Of a stretch of 64,000 nt of DNA, positions 34,312 to 42,406 are shown piece by piece. The notes beneath the pieces were generated by a model. The model had not been told where the DNA came from and ran no database searches. It worked only from the letters and a program-made list of their open reading frames with translations. Position numbers and translations under genes: made by a program. Source of the DNA: Zeimonas sp003577305 (GTDB lineage: Bacteria > Pseudomonadota > Gammaproteobacteria > Burkholderiales > Burkholderiaceae_E); the NCBI GenBank assembly GCA_030263385.1, contig SZOX01000001.1, positions 62,001-126,000 of the forward strand, read 5' to 3'. Each line of letters opens with the position of its first letter. Position 1 is the first letter of the stretch.

Positions 34312-35469
34312 TTGTCGGGCCCGGCGTTCGCGGTTCGGGTTTCGCATCTGCGAAGTGCGGTACTGGCGATCGCACTCGCACCGGTCATCTGCCTCGCATC
34401 GGAGCCCGTGCCGCTGACACCCGGCCAGTTGCCCGGCTGGGACCGCGATGCGCTCGCCGGACTGCACCGGGCGATCGAGCGCCAGTGCGCGCTGCCGCGG
34501 CCGCCGCAGCCCTGGCCCGCACTGTGCCCGGGCTTGCCGCGAGCCGATGCGCTGAAGACCTGGCTCGGTGCGAATTTCGTCGCCTGGCCGATCGCGCGCG
34601 CCGATGGCACGCCTGGCCTGCTCACCGGCTACTACGAACCGGTGCTCGAAGGCAGCCGCAGCCGCGAGCACGACGGCCAGGCGCCGCTGTATCGGCCGCC
34701 GCTCGACCTGGTGCGCGGCCCCGATGGCAGCCGGATGCGGGCGCCAGCTTCGACGGGCACGGCACCCTCGACGGCAGCGGCGACCTCGCCGGGCGCGCTG
34801 CAGCCGTATCCGGCGCGGGCCGAAATCGAGGCCGGACGGCTGCTCGAAGGTCGTGAACTGGTCTGGCTCGACGATCCGGTCGAGGCGTTCTTCCTGCAGG
34901 TACAGGGCTCGGGACGGGTGCGGCTGCGCGACGGCAGCACGATGCGCGTCGGCTTCGCCGATCACAACGGGCAGCCCTACTTCCCGATCGGCCGCGAACT
35001 GGCCGCGCGCGGCGCGCTGGCGCCGGAGGCGGTCGACGCCGACGCGATCAAGGCGTGGCTGCGCGCACATCCGGACGAGGCGCGTGAAGTGATGCGACGC
35101 AACCGTCGCTACGTGTTCTTTCGGGAACTGCCGGGAGGCGACGACGGGCCGCCCGGCTCGCTCGGCGTCGCACTGACGCCGATGCGCTCGGTGGCTACCG
35201 ACCCCGCGCAGGTGCCGCCGGGCGCACTGCTCTTCATCGATTCGACGCATCCCGACGGCGGCGCGCCGCTGCAGCGCGCAGTGCTGAGCCAGGACCGGGG
35301 CGCAGCGATCACCGGCGCGGCGCGGGCCGACCTGTTCTGGGGCGCGGGCGACGAGGCCGGCCGACTGGCCGGCCGCACGAAGCAGCCACTGCGGATGTGG
35401 CTGCTGTGGCCGAAAGGGCAACCGAGGCCGGCGCTCAGCCCTTCGAGTTCTCGGCCAGCATCCGATTGA
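34312..35469 (+). CDS. mltA: Membrane-bound lytic murein transglycosylase A
   Basis: The MltA domain is clear: GLLTGYYEPVLEGSRSR, FFLQVQGSGRVRLRDGS, VGFADHNGQPYFPIGREL, and the C-terminal 3D domain with ADLFWGAGDEAGRLAG. The enzyme cuts peptidoglycan with 1,6-anhydro formation. There is no ATG ahead of the signal peptide; a TTG giving a signal sequence with the lipobox-like APVIC is proposed as the start, and a longer frame exists. The 3' end overlaps convergent dsbC by 35 bases. Confidence 0.85.
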   Translation: MSGPAFAVRVSHLRSAVLAIALAPVICLASEPVPLTPGQLPGWDRDALAGLHRAIERQCALPRPPQPWPALCPGLPRADALKTWLGANFVAWPIARADGTPGLLTGYYEPVLEGSRSREHDGQAPLYRPPLDLVRGPDGSRMRAPASTGTAPSTAAATSPGALQPYPARAEIEAGRLLEGRELVWLDDPVEAFFLQVQGSGRVRLRDGSTMRVGFADHNGQPYFPIGRELAARGALAPEAVDADAIKAWLRAHPDEAREVMRRNRRYVFFRELPGGDDGPPGSLGVALTPMRSVATDPAQVPPGALLFIDSTHPDGGAPLQRAVLSQDRGAAITGAARADLFWGAGDEAGRLAGRTKQPLRMWLLWPKGQPRPALSPSSSRPASD

Positions 35470-36211
35470 AGCGATCGGGCGGCGCATAGCCCTGCAGCCG
35501 CTTGCCGTTGGCGAAGAACACTACCGGCGTGCCGGTGATGCCGAGCTTGCGCGCGAGCTCGGCCACTTTCGCGAGAGGCGTGTCGCAGGTGCCGGCGTTG
35601 CCCGGAATGCGGTTGTTCAGCAGCAGGTCGTTCCAGGCGCGCGCCTTGTCGGCCGCGCACAGCGCCTTGCGCGCCTTCGACTCGGAGTCGGCCGCGAGGA
35701 AGGCCATCGGGAAAGTGTAGATCGTGAGGTCATCGAGCTTGACCAGGTCGGCCCGCAGGCGCTTGCAGTAGCCGCAGTTCGGATCTTCGAACACGGCCAC
35801 CACCCGCTTGCCGTTGCCTGCGACCTGCTTGATCGCGAGGTCGAGCGGCAGCGTGCCGAAATCGATCGCCAGCAGTTCCTCCATGCGCTCCTGCGTGAGA
35901 TTGCGCTCGCCCTTCAGGTCGATCAGGTTGCCGTCGAGGAAGACGTACTGGCCGGTCTCGTCGGCGTACATCAGCACGTCGTTGCGCACGCGTACCTCGT
36001 AGATGCCGCGCAGCGGCGTCTTGCGCACCTCGTCGACCGGGTAGCGGCCCTTGAAGAACGCTTCGACCGCGGCCTTGACGCGGGCGGCGCCCGGATCGGC
36101 GGCGGCCGCGCCCTGGGCATGCACGAGCGGCGCCGCGATCCACAGCGTTGCGGCGGCGACGAACGCGAACGCGGCGGCGGCGACGCGGGTGAAGCTCATC
36201 GAATCGGTCAT
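35435..36211 (-). CDS. dsbC: Thiol:disulfide interchange protein DsbC
   Basis: A periplasmic disulfide isomerase: signal peptide (to about residue 33), N-terminal dimerisation domain (LRGIYEVRVRNDVLMYADE), and a thioredoxin domain with the active site CGYC in FEDPNCGYCKRL. The cis-Pro loop GITGTPVVFFANGKRL follows. The ATG for MTDSMSF was chosen; MSFTRV 12 bases later is also possible. It is on the same strand as ubiH upstream. Confidence 0.92.
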   Translation of the reverse strand: MTDSMSFTRVAAAAFAFVAAATLWIAAPLVHAQGAAAADPGAARVKAAVEAFFKGRYPVDEVRKTPLRGIYEVRVRNDVLMYADETGQYVFLDGNLIDLKGERNLTQERMEELLAIDFGTLPLDLAIKQVAGNGKRVVAVFEDPNCGYCKRLRADLVKLDDLTIYTFPMAFLAADSESKARKALCAADKARAWNDLLLNNRIPGNAGTCDTPLAKVAELARKLGITGTPVVFFANGKRLQGYAPPDRFNRMLAENSKG

Positions 36212-36277
36212 CGGTACGGCATCCTCGGGGGCGCGACCTGCGGTCGCGGGGGTTGACACGGCGTGGCACCGAACGCG

Positions 36278-37552
36278 TCAGCGAACTGCCTGCGCCACCA
36301 ATTGTCGCTTGAGCCAGCGCGAACCTGCCACCACCCGCCAGCCGAACGCGACCGCCGATTCGACCAGCGGGGCGAGCGCGGCCGGCGCCGGACGGCGGGT
36401 CGGATCGAACAGGCGCTGCAGCGCGTCGGTGGCGCTGCGCATCGCCTCCACCGGTTCGGCGCGCGCCCGCGCATAGCGGCGCAACAGCAGCCGGTCACCA
36501 GGGTCGCTGCCGGGATCGCGCTCGCGCATCAGGCGCGCGAGCACCGCCACGTCGCCGAAACCGAGGTTCATGCCCTGCCCGGCCAGCGGATGCACCAGGT
36601 GCGCGGCGTCGCCCACCAATGCCACCCTCTGGCCGATCATCGACCCGGCGCGGCCCAGCCGCAGCGCAAACGCCTGCGCCCGCGAGATCGTGGTCATCGC
36701 GCCGAGCGCCGATCCGGCAGCCTGCTGCACGCGCTGCGCGAGCTCGCCGGGCGACATGGCCAGCAGCGCGTCGGCCAGTTCGTGCGGCGCCGACCAGACC
36801 ATGCTCACGCGCCCCTGCGGCGCGCCGGCCCCCGTTGCCGCCGGCAACGGCAGCAGCGCCAGGATGCCGTCGCGCCCGAACCACTGCCAGGCGATGTCGC
36901 GATGCGGACGTTCGGTGTCGAAGTGCGCCACGACCGCGCGTTGCGGATAGTCGGAGACGCTCCAGCGCAGCCCGGCGGACTCGCGCACCCGCGAACCCGC
37001 TCCGTCGGCGCCCACCAGCAGCCGCGCCGACAGGCGGCGCCCGCCTTCGAGCCGCAGCGGAATCGTCGACTCCGGCACCGCGTCCGGAGCCCGCTGCAGG
37101 GCACCCGGATCGGCATCGATGCCGTCGAAGCGCTCGTCGAGGACCGGCAGGCCCGCGAAGCGCACCGCCTGCCCCAGCGCACCCAGCAGGTTGCGCTGCT
37201 CGACGATCCAGGCGAGCGCCTCGACGCGCGCTTCGTAGGCGCTGAAGTGCAGCGCATCGCGGTCGGAGCCGAAGGCAGGGTAGACGCGCATGTCGTAGAC
37301 CGGTGCCACGCGTGCGGCATCGAGCGCGTGCCAGACGCCGATCGACTCGAGCAGCGCGCGCGTGGCCGGAGACAGCGCGAAGACGCGAAGATCCCAGGGA
37401 TCGATCTCGCCGCCGGCATCGGCCACCGGCGGCGCGCCGATCAGCGTGGCACGCAGGCCGGCGCGCGACAGCGCAAGCGCCGCGGCCAGGCCGACGGCTC
37501 CGCGGCCGACGACCGCAACATCGGCCGGCATGGCAGCAGGGCGGGAGGGCAT
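36278..37552 (-). CDS. ubiH: UbiH/COQ6-family FAD-dependent hydroxylase
   Basis: A 424-residue flavin monooxygenase of ubiquinone biosynthesis. Rossmann motif VAVVGRGAVGLAAALAL (about residues 12-28), the DG motif LVGADGAGSRVRE and the second FAD motif VGDAAHLVHPLAGQGMNLGF are all present. UbiH, UbiF and UbiI act on different ring positions and cannot be separated by motifs alone, so the symbol is the most likely of the three. MPADVAVV at codon 8 could be the true start. Confidence 0.82.
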   Translation of the reverse strand: MPSRPAAMPADVAVVGRGAVGLAAALALSRAGLRATLIGAPPVADAGGEIDPWDLRVFALSPATRALLESIGVWHALDAARVAPVYDMRVYPAFGSDRDALHFSAYEARVEALAWIVEQRNLLGALGQAVRFAGLPVLDERFDGIDADPGALQRAPDAVPESTIPLRLEGGRRLSARLLVGADGAGSRVRESAGLRWSVSDYPQRAVVAHFDTERPHRDIAWQWFGRDGILALLPLPAATGAGAPQGRVSMVWSAPHELADALLAMSPGELAQRVQQAAGSALGAMTTISRAQAFALRLGRAGSMIGQRVALVGDAAHLVHPLAGQGMNLGFGDVAVLARLMRERDPGSDPGDRLLLRRYARARAEPVEAMRSATDALQRLFDPTRRPAPAALAPLVESAVAFGWRVVAGSRWLKRQLVAQAVR

Positions 37553-37646
37553 TGGGCCATTATAGGGTCGCGGCGCGCTCGTCCGCCCACCCGGTTCTGC
37601 TATGATTGCCGGCTCTCGGGCGCGGCGTTCTGGTCTGCGCCCCGGC

Positions 37647-37722
<76 letters not shown>

Positions 37723-38014
37723 TCTTTTGGCTTGAGTTTCCCGCGAAGCATTCACTAACGTCCGAGAGGCTTCGCTTCGCTCGTGTAGCCACCATGTAGC
37801 CGCGGTGGATCAACGCGAGGGTTTCGGCCACCGAAAGCGCACCGGGAATCCGACACAGAGTACGCTACACTCCTACCGCTGGCCCAGCGCCAGCCCCGTG
37901 GATTTAATGACCACTTGCCGACGGGAACCAACAGGCTAAAGCGTCGCGCCCGCGCCCTCCTCCCCGCACGCAGGCAGACGTTGCAACGACGTCTGCGGGG
38001 GCAGGAGAAACGAA
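37723..38014 (+). other. Gene-free gap at the start of the accessory island
   Basis: No supportable gene. The 3' half contains a hairpin, GCAGACGT-TGCAACG-ACGTCTGC (37974-37996), just ahead of the ribosome site GGAGA of the next gene. No second copy of the tRNA 3' end was found in the window, so an attL/attR pair is not visible. Confidence 0.5.
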
Positions 38015-38275
38015 ATGAACCCGGGTTCCGCCTTCAACCTTTACACCGACGAACCGTCGATCGGAATGGACCATCCGCTGTTCATGGCGAAGGTCCAGAC
38101 CGCGATGGACGCCACCTTCGCCGCCGAGCGCGGACAACCCATCGAGGACGCCCTCGCCGTGACTCGCAAACGCATGCGCGGGCTCTTCGGCGACGTCCCG
38201 GCAGCGCTGATCGACACGGAAGTCACTATCGCCTACGCCCGGGTCGCCGCCCGAAAGGACCGCTGCGATGAGTGA
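38015..38275 (+). CDS. Small unknown protein, 86 aa
   Basis: Not recognised. The ATG has a good GGAG site. The product is helical, with MAKVQTAMDATFAAERGQPI and ALAVTRKRMRGLF, no signal or membrane segment. It overlaps the next gene by 8 bases, so the two are likely translated together. Size and layout recall the small partner of a two-gene module, but no toxin-antitoxin family could be assigned. Confidence 0.6.
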   Translation: MNPGSAFNLYTDEPSIGMDHPLFMAKVQTAMDATFAAERGQPIEDALAVTRKRMRGLFGDVPAALIDTEVTIAYARVAARKDRCDE

Positions 38276-39020
38276 TGCCGAACACCTCCTCCCCAAGATG
38301 AGCCGACGACAGTTCTTGGGCAGCCTGCTCGCCCTGGGCGCATCCGTCGCCCTGCCCGTCCCGCTCGCCAAGGCCACCGACGCCCAGATCGACGCCGCGT
38401 GGGCGCAACTCGCGAGGCAGGAGCCCTGGTACTTCGAGGTCGGCGAGTCCGGCACGATCGTGGCTCCGGGCCCCGGGCCGTCGATCCGGCGCGACGTATT
38501 CAAGCTGTGGACCGGCGGGATCGACTCGCCCGAAGCGCTGATCGAGGAGGTCGATGCGTGTCCGCCTCTCTGGTCGCGTTTTCAGGAGTTCGCGGAGCAG
38601 GCCGTCGAAGAGATCGATTCGCGGCTGCACGAGGATCTCGACGACCGCACATATCGGCGTCTGCAGCGTCTCGAAGCGCTCTTCGCCCAGGAGAACGAGG
38701 GCTGGAAGGCCTGGATCCGGCACGAGGCGAAGCGGGACTTCCCCGGCTTATTGGCGAGAGTCGAGGCCTGGCTCGACGAACCGATCGACTGGAGCGAGGC
38801 GGACTATTTTCCCTACGACTGGGGAACCCATGGAGAAGCGCTGTCGTTCTTCGAGAGAGTCGACGATGAGACGCTCGACGCGCTCGGTGTCGAGATCGTC
38901 ATGGGCGACCGCCCGGGCAGCAGCTATTACGCGGCGGAGCTGCCCGGCTCGATCGAGGCAACAAATGCAACGGCGCACCGGCTCGGGTTACCGTTTCGGT
39001 TCCGCCGCGCGACTGAATAG
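38268..39020 (+). CDS. Unknown protein with Tat-type signal, 250 aa
   Basis: Not recognised as a family. The N-terminus has a twin-arginine signal: SRRQFLGSLLALGASVALP followed by PVPLAKA, predicting export of a folded protein. The mature part is acidic and Trp/Glu-rich, with ARQEPWYFEVGESGTI, DACPPLWSRFQEF and PYDWGTHGEALSFFERV, and no cysteines for metal-cluster binding. It overlaps the small gene before it. Its 3' end overlaps a convergent HigA-like frame by about 120 bases. Confidence 0.65.
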   Translation: MSDAEHLLPKMSRRQFLGSLLALGASVALPVPLAKATDAQIDAAWAQLARQEPWYFEVGESGTIVAPGPGPSIRRDVFKLWTGGIDSPEALIEEVDACPPLWSRFQEFAEQAVEEIDSRLHEDLDDRTYRRLQRLEALFAQENEGWKAWIRHEAKRDFPGLLARVEAWLDEPIDWSEADYFPYDWGTHGEALSFFERVDDETLDALGVEIVMGDRPGSSYYAAELPGSIEATNATAHRLGLPFRFRRATE

Positions 39021-39345
39021 TCCCGAGGATACTAAACGGAGCCGCCATCTTTCCGGAAATCAGTGGACCGAAGAACCAGGGCAGGTCACTTGCGCTTCCG
39101 CTCTCGCGCGCCGTCCACAAGTCGCGCTGCGTCTGCATCGCCAGCCAGAAGCCCGGCGTCGTGCCGAGCGCCTCGGACAGCCGCAAGTCAATATCCGCGC
39201 TCACCGCCGAGCGGCCATTGAGCACGCGCGAGAGCATCGGACGGCTGACGCCGATGTGTGCGGCGAACGCCGTCACGGTCACATCCAGGTCAGCCAGCCA
39301 GCCCGTCAACAGTTCGCCCGGGCGAGCGGGGTTGTCCATGTCCAT
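38899..39345 (-). CDS. Orphan HigA-like antitoxin with anomalous C-terminus
   Basis: The first 80 residues are a typical HigA/VapI XRE domain: PGELLTGWLADLDVTVTAF, HIGVSRPMLSRVLNGRSAV and PGFWLAMQTQRDLWTAR. HigA proteins usually end about here (near 100 aa), but this frame continues for some 65 residues of unrelated Pro/Arg-rich sequence antisense to the neighbouring gene. A recombination or deletion junction near 39090 is likely. No HigB toxin is adjacent. Confidence 0.6.
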   Translation of the reverse strand: MDMDNPARPGELLTGWLADLDVTVTAFAAHIGVSRPMLSRVLNGRSAVSADIDLRLSEALGTTPGFWLAMQTQRDLWTARESGSASDLPWFFGPLISGKMAAPFSILGTIQSRGGTETVTRAGAPLHLLPRSSRAAPPRNSCCPGGRP

Positions 39346-39356
39346 TTGCGCACTCC

Positions 39357-39626
39357 TCAGGCAGCGTCAAGCTCGCGCAGCGGCGCCACACTCAACCGCA
39401 GGCCCATCGCATGCAGCACCTTCTGCATGGTCGCCAGAGTCGGATTGCCGCCCTTGCCCAGCGCGCGAAACAGCGTCTTCTCGCCGAGCTCCGCGCGGCG
39501 CGCCACCAGCAGCGCGTCCATGTCCTCCAGCTCGAGGGTGGCCTCGATACAGGCCGCCGCCTCGGCCGGATCCTTCAGCGTCTCGGCGAGGCAGTCATCG
39601 AAGCTCGAATCGCGACGTGCGGTCAT
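39357..39626 (-). CDS. Addiction-module antidote-like protein (HI1420 type)
   Basis: An 89-residue HTH protein with DDCLAETLKDPAEAAACIEA and FRALGKGGNPTLATMQKVLH, the usual pattern of the downstream antidote of RelE/HigB-like modules. Its toxin would normally lie just upstream on the same strand; instead another higA occupies that place, so it is an orphan. It is 11 bases from the next antitoxin-like gene. Confidence 0.75.
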   Translation of the reverse strand: MTARRDSSFDDCLAETLKDPAEAAACIEATLELEDMDALLVARRAELGEKTLFRALGKGGNPTLATMQKVLHAMGLRLSVAPLRELDAA

Positions 39627-39653
39627 GGATTACCCCTTTGCCAGCGGTGCTCG

Positions 39654-39965
39654 TCAGGCTGCGACCGGCACCGGCCGCACCCGCAGTCGCGCTCTCTTCA
39701 ACTGTTGCTCAGCCTGCCAGAGGTCGTGCGCGGTCTGCTGGGCCAGCCACACCCGGGCATCGCCGCCGCGTTCCCTGCCCAGCCACGCCTGCAGGCGCAG
39801 CGCCATCTCCGGCGAAATCGCCGCCCGGCCGTTGAGCACGCGCGACAACGTGACGCGGGCCACACCGAGCTGCTCGGCGGCCTCGGTCACCGACAGACCG
39901 AGCTCCGGCAGCACCTCATCGCGCAGCGTCAGGCCGGGGTGCGGAGGATTGAACATCTTCGTCAT
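39654..39965 (-). CDS. higA: HigA-type antitoxin
   Basis: A 103-residue XRE-fold antitoxin: NPPHPGLTLRDEVLPELGLS, GVARVTLSRVLNGRAAISPE and ARVWLAQQTAHDLWQAEQQ. It follows its toxin gene by 12 bases, the reversed toxin-first order typical for higBA. It should neutralise HigB and repress the operon. Confidence 0.88.
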   Translation of the reverse strand: MTKMFNPPHPGLTLRDEVLPELGLSVTEAAEQLGVARVTLSRVLNGRAAISPEMALRLQAWLGRERGGDARVWLAQQTAHDLWQAEQQLKRARLRVRPVPVAA

Positions 39966-39977
39966 CGTCTTGCCTGT

Positions 39978-40259
39978 TCAGTGGTGGTCCTGGTAGTCCA
40001 CGAGCACGGCATCCGCGCCGTCGAACGCGAACGTCATGCGCCAGTTGCCGTTCACCCACACGGACCAGTGCCCGCGAAGGTTTCCCCCGCTCAGCGGATG
40101 CAGCCGCCAGCCCGGCACATTCATGTCATCGGGGCCGGCCGCTTCGTTCAGCCTGGCCAGCTGTCGCGCCAGTCTGGGCGCGTGGGCAGGCCGAATCCCC
40201 GCCTTGGAGCCGCGCTCGAAGAACGCCTGCAGCCCCTTGTGGCGAAACGACCTGATCAC
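39978..40259 (-). CDS. higB: HigB-type toxin (RelE superfamily RNase)
   Basis: A 93-residue protein beginning MIRSFRHKGLQAFFERGS and containing RLHPLSGGNLRGHWSVWVNG and NWRMTFAFDGADAVLVDYQDHH. These are the conserved positions of HigB/RelE toxins that cleave mRNA at ribosomes. Full length; with higA downstream this is the only complete module of the cluster. Confidence 0.88.
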   Translation of the reverse strand: MIRSFRHKGLQAFFERGSKAGIRPAHAPRLARQLARLNEAAGPDDMNVPGWRLHPLSGGNLRGHWSVWVNGNWRMTFAFDGADAVLVDYQDHH

Positions 40260-40321
40260 GGCTCGAATGTATCGCGTAGCGTTACGAGTTGCAACGGCTG
40301 GAAAGCCAGTCAGTCGATCGG

Positions 40322-40510
40322 CTATCCACTACCCACCGCCCGCAGGCCGCCGGCCGCCGGCTTGGGTAGATCGATGCCGGCCTCGGTGAGGATCCAGACC
40401 TCGATGCGCTCGTGCCATGGCCGCAGCAGGTCCAGCGGGCGCGCCCGGTAGTGCTTTTCGGCGATCGCGCTGGGCTTGTGGCTCTGGAACCGCCTGACGG
40501 CCCATCACCA
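40322..40510 (-). pseudogene. Integrase remnant (C-terminal tail)
   Basis: Translated on the minus strand, this fragment reads AVRRFQSHKPSAIAEKHYRA and then PLDLLRPWHERIEVWILTEA, the C-terminal tail of P4-type tyrosine integrases, ending in a stop codon. The upstream catalytic part is missing; the sequence changes abruptly to an oppositely oriented HTH gene. It marks a former island at this locus. Confidence 0.75.
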
Positions 40511-40901
40511 TCGGGAGATCGCGAACCTGAAGGGTCAGGCTGCCGCCTCGAAGCGGCAGATGATCGCACTGGAGAGGCAAGTGCGAAATGCCGGGGCGGC
40601 GCCGCAGGATCCAGCAGAATCGAAACGGATTCGGTTCATCCCCAAAGGGCTGGTTTCGACTCGCAAGCGCCTTGCTCTCTCCGCTGCCGACCTTGCGAAG
40701 ATGATGGGCGTGTCTGCCCAGACGATCTACAACTGGGAGCGCGGCGTGACGAAGCCGGGGCGGGATCGGCTGGCGAAGTTGGCTTCCCTGCGAGGCGTTG
40801 GGAAGCGTCAGTTGCGAGCGCATTTCGCCGCCGGCCAGGCAGAAGAATGGCTCCGTCGCCGCTGGGGAGCTTGCCCTCGAAGCCATCGAGCAGTTGGCTG
40901 A
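40505..40901 (+). pseudogene. HTH regulator fragment, 5'-truncated
   Basis: The frame has no ATG; it emerges from the integrase remnant and reads HHHREIANLKGQAAASKRQM (a basic coiled segment) followed by an XRE-like domain, GLVSTRKRLALSAADLAKMM and GVSAQTIYNWERGVTKPG. The domain itself is intact and ends RGVGKRQLRAHFAAG. The normal N-terminus seems lost at the junction; a TTG start at 40476 is possible but would translate integrase-derived sequence. Confidence 0.6.
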
Positions 40902-41049
40902 GCAGCTTCACCTGTCGTTCGTTCGGCGGCGTAGTCGCCCAACGCTGCCAGAAGCGAGCCTTGGACAGCGCGGTGACGTCCATCGACCGCTTCTGGGTCC
41001 TCTCCAGGATGTCGCAGTAGGCCTTGCGCTCCCGCTGGATCCCGGATGC
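40864..41049 (-). pseudogene. Fic-family protein remnant
   Basis: On the minus strand the fragment reads GIQRERKAYCDILERTQKRS then SKARFWQRWATTPPNERQVK and LLSQLLDGFEGKL, matching the C-terminal half of DUF4172-type Fic proteins. The segment between DVT and LSKARF is deleted, and neither the catalytic HPFxxGNGR motif nor a proper end is present. It is a decayed relic next to the operon that follows. Confidence 0.65.
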
Positions 41050-41128
41050 CTGGCAGACGCGTGATTGTCGGCTGCCGCAGGCGCCGATGGCCCGCCAGGC
41101 GGTGCGCCGCTCGCGGAGACGCCGCGTG

Positions 41129-42403
41129 CTACTCCCGAACTTTCGGTGCCCGCCGCCTTTCCGGCGGCAACCACGCCGAGGCAGCGCGTGCCGGCCGCTG
41201 CAGGCGCAGGAACTCCACGGTGACCGTCGCGAGGCCCGCAGCGCAGGCCTTCGTCTCGACGGCGGCGCGAACCCGCTTGCGCACGAACGCCGGAATCCGC
41301 TCGAGCATCGCGCCTGCCGCCGGCTCCCACTCGATCCCCCGGCCTGCCTCGGCAACCGGCGGTAGCGGTTCCGGCTGCGCCGTCGCCGGCTTCACGTAGG
41401 TGCATTTCGGATCTTCACCCAGCAGGTTTCCGGAACCGGCCGCGGCGCGCGCACGACAGCCGCCGCAGCTGTAGCGGTAGTCGCACTCGCCGCACTTGCC
41501 CGCCGGCGTGCCGTTTCTCAGGCGACCGAAGACCTCGCTCGTGTTCCAGATCACGGCCAGGCGCTCGCTGTTCAGGTCGCCGGCCACTTCCGGGATGTAT
41601 GGACACGGGGTCACGCGCCCCTGTGGCGTGACGCGCAGGTACTCGCGCCCGGCCAGACAGGCGCTCGACCACGCCTCGTAGCCGTCGCGCGCCTCACCGG
41701 CGCGCAGCCCGAGGAGCCGCCGGGCGTACGGCGCGCAGCGCGCCCGGATGATGAGCTGCGGCCGCGCACGCTGGAGCTCGAGGATCTGCGCCAGTGTCCG
41801 CTCGTACAAGTGTTGCGGCATGTCGGTCTGAGTGACGCCGCGGCCGGTACACACCAGGAAGAAGAAGTTGAGCGCCAGCGCTCCGGCCTGCTGCGCGACC
41901 TCGGCGATGCCGGCGAGCTCATGCCGGTTGTCCGCGAGAAGCGTCGCCTGCACCTGCACCGCGAGCCCGGCAGCGCGCGCGGCCCGCATCCCCGTCAGCG
42001 CGCCCCGCCAGGCGCCCGACCTGCCTCGCAGCCGGTCGTGAAAGCCGGGTGCCGCGGAATCGAGGCTCACGCCGACCCCGGCTGCGCCTGCCTGCACCAA
42101 CTGCCTGGCGCGATCGTCATCGAGCAACACGCCGTTGGTGCCGATCACCGGCATCAGTCCGACGGCTGCGGCCCGCGCCACGAGACCGACGAGATCGGCT
42201 CGCAGCAGCGGTTCTCCGCCGGTCAGCACGAGCATCGCGCCCGGAGCCGCCTCTGCGATCTCGTCGATGACGCGCAGCGCGGCCTCGGTCGAGAGCTCTC
42301 CGGGTGCCTCGCTCTTCCTCTGCACCGCGTCCAGGTAACAGTGCCCGCAGGCGAGGTTGCAGCGCCGCGTGAGGTTCCAGGAAACGAGTTGTGGCGCCGA
42401 CAT
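41129..42403 (-). CDS. Radical SAM/SPASM protein with PCP_red-like C-terminus
   Basis: The 424-residue protein has the radical SAM motif CNLACGHC (about residues 15-22) and GGEPLL, then a SPASM-like region with CPYIPE, CGECDYRYSCGGCRAR and a late Cys (DPKCTYV) for auxiliary 4Fe-4S clusters. The C-terminus (WEPAAGAMLERIPAFVRKRV) resembles a PCP_red-type three-helix domain, also present in its upstream neighbour. Relatives such as NirJ and AhbD modify haem side chains or peptides. As last gene of the molybdoenzyme operon, a role in maturing a haem or the enzyme is inferred. Confidence 0.8.
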   Translation of the reverse strand: MSAPQLVSWNLTRRCNLACGHCYLDAVQRKSEAPGELSTEAALRVIDEIAEAAPGAMLVLTGGEPLLRADLVGLVARAAAVGLMPVIGTNGVLLDDDRARQLVQAGAAGVGVSLDSAAPGFHDRLRGRSGAWRGALTGMRAARAAGLAVQVQATLLADNRHELAGIAEVAQQAGALALNFFFLVCTGRGVTQTDMPQHLYERTLAQILELQRARPQLIIRARCAPYARRLLGLRAGEARDGYEAWSSACLAGREYLRVTPQGRVTPCPYIPEVAGDLNSERLAVIWNTSEVFGRLRNGTPAGKCGECDYRYSCGGCRARAAAGSGNLLGEDPKCTYVKPATAQPEPLPPVAEAGRGIEWEPAAGAMLERIPAFVRKRVRAAVETKACAAGLATVTVEFLRLQRPARAASAWLPPERRRAPKVRE

Positions 42404-42406
42404 CGG

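Noticed and set aside
41024..41405. Short frames on both strands between the Fic remnant and the radical SAM gene
   Set aside because: They overlap the C-terminal coding region of the radical SAM gene or the remnant and show no conserved motif.
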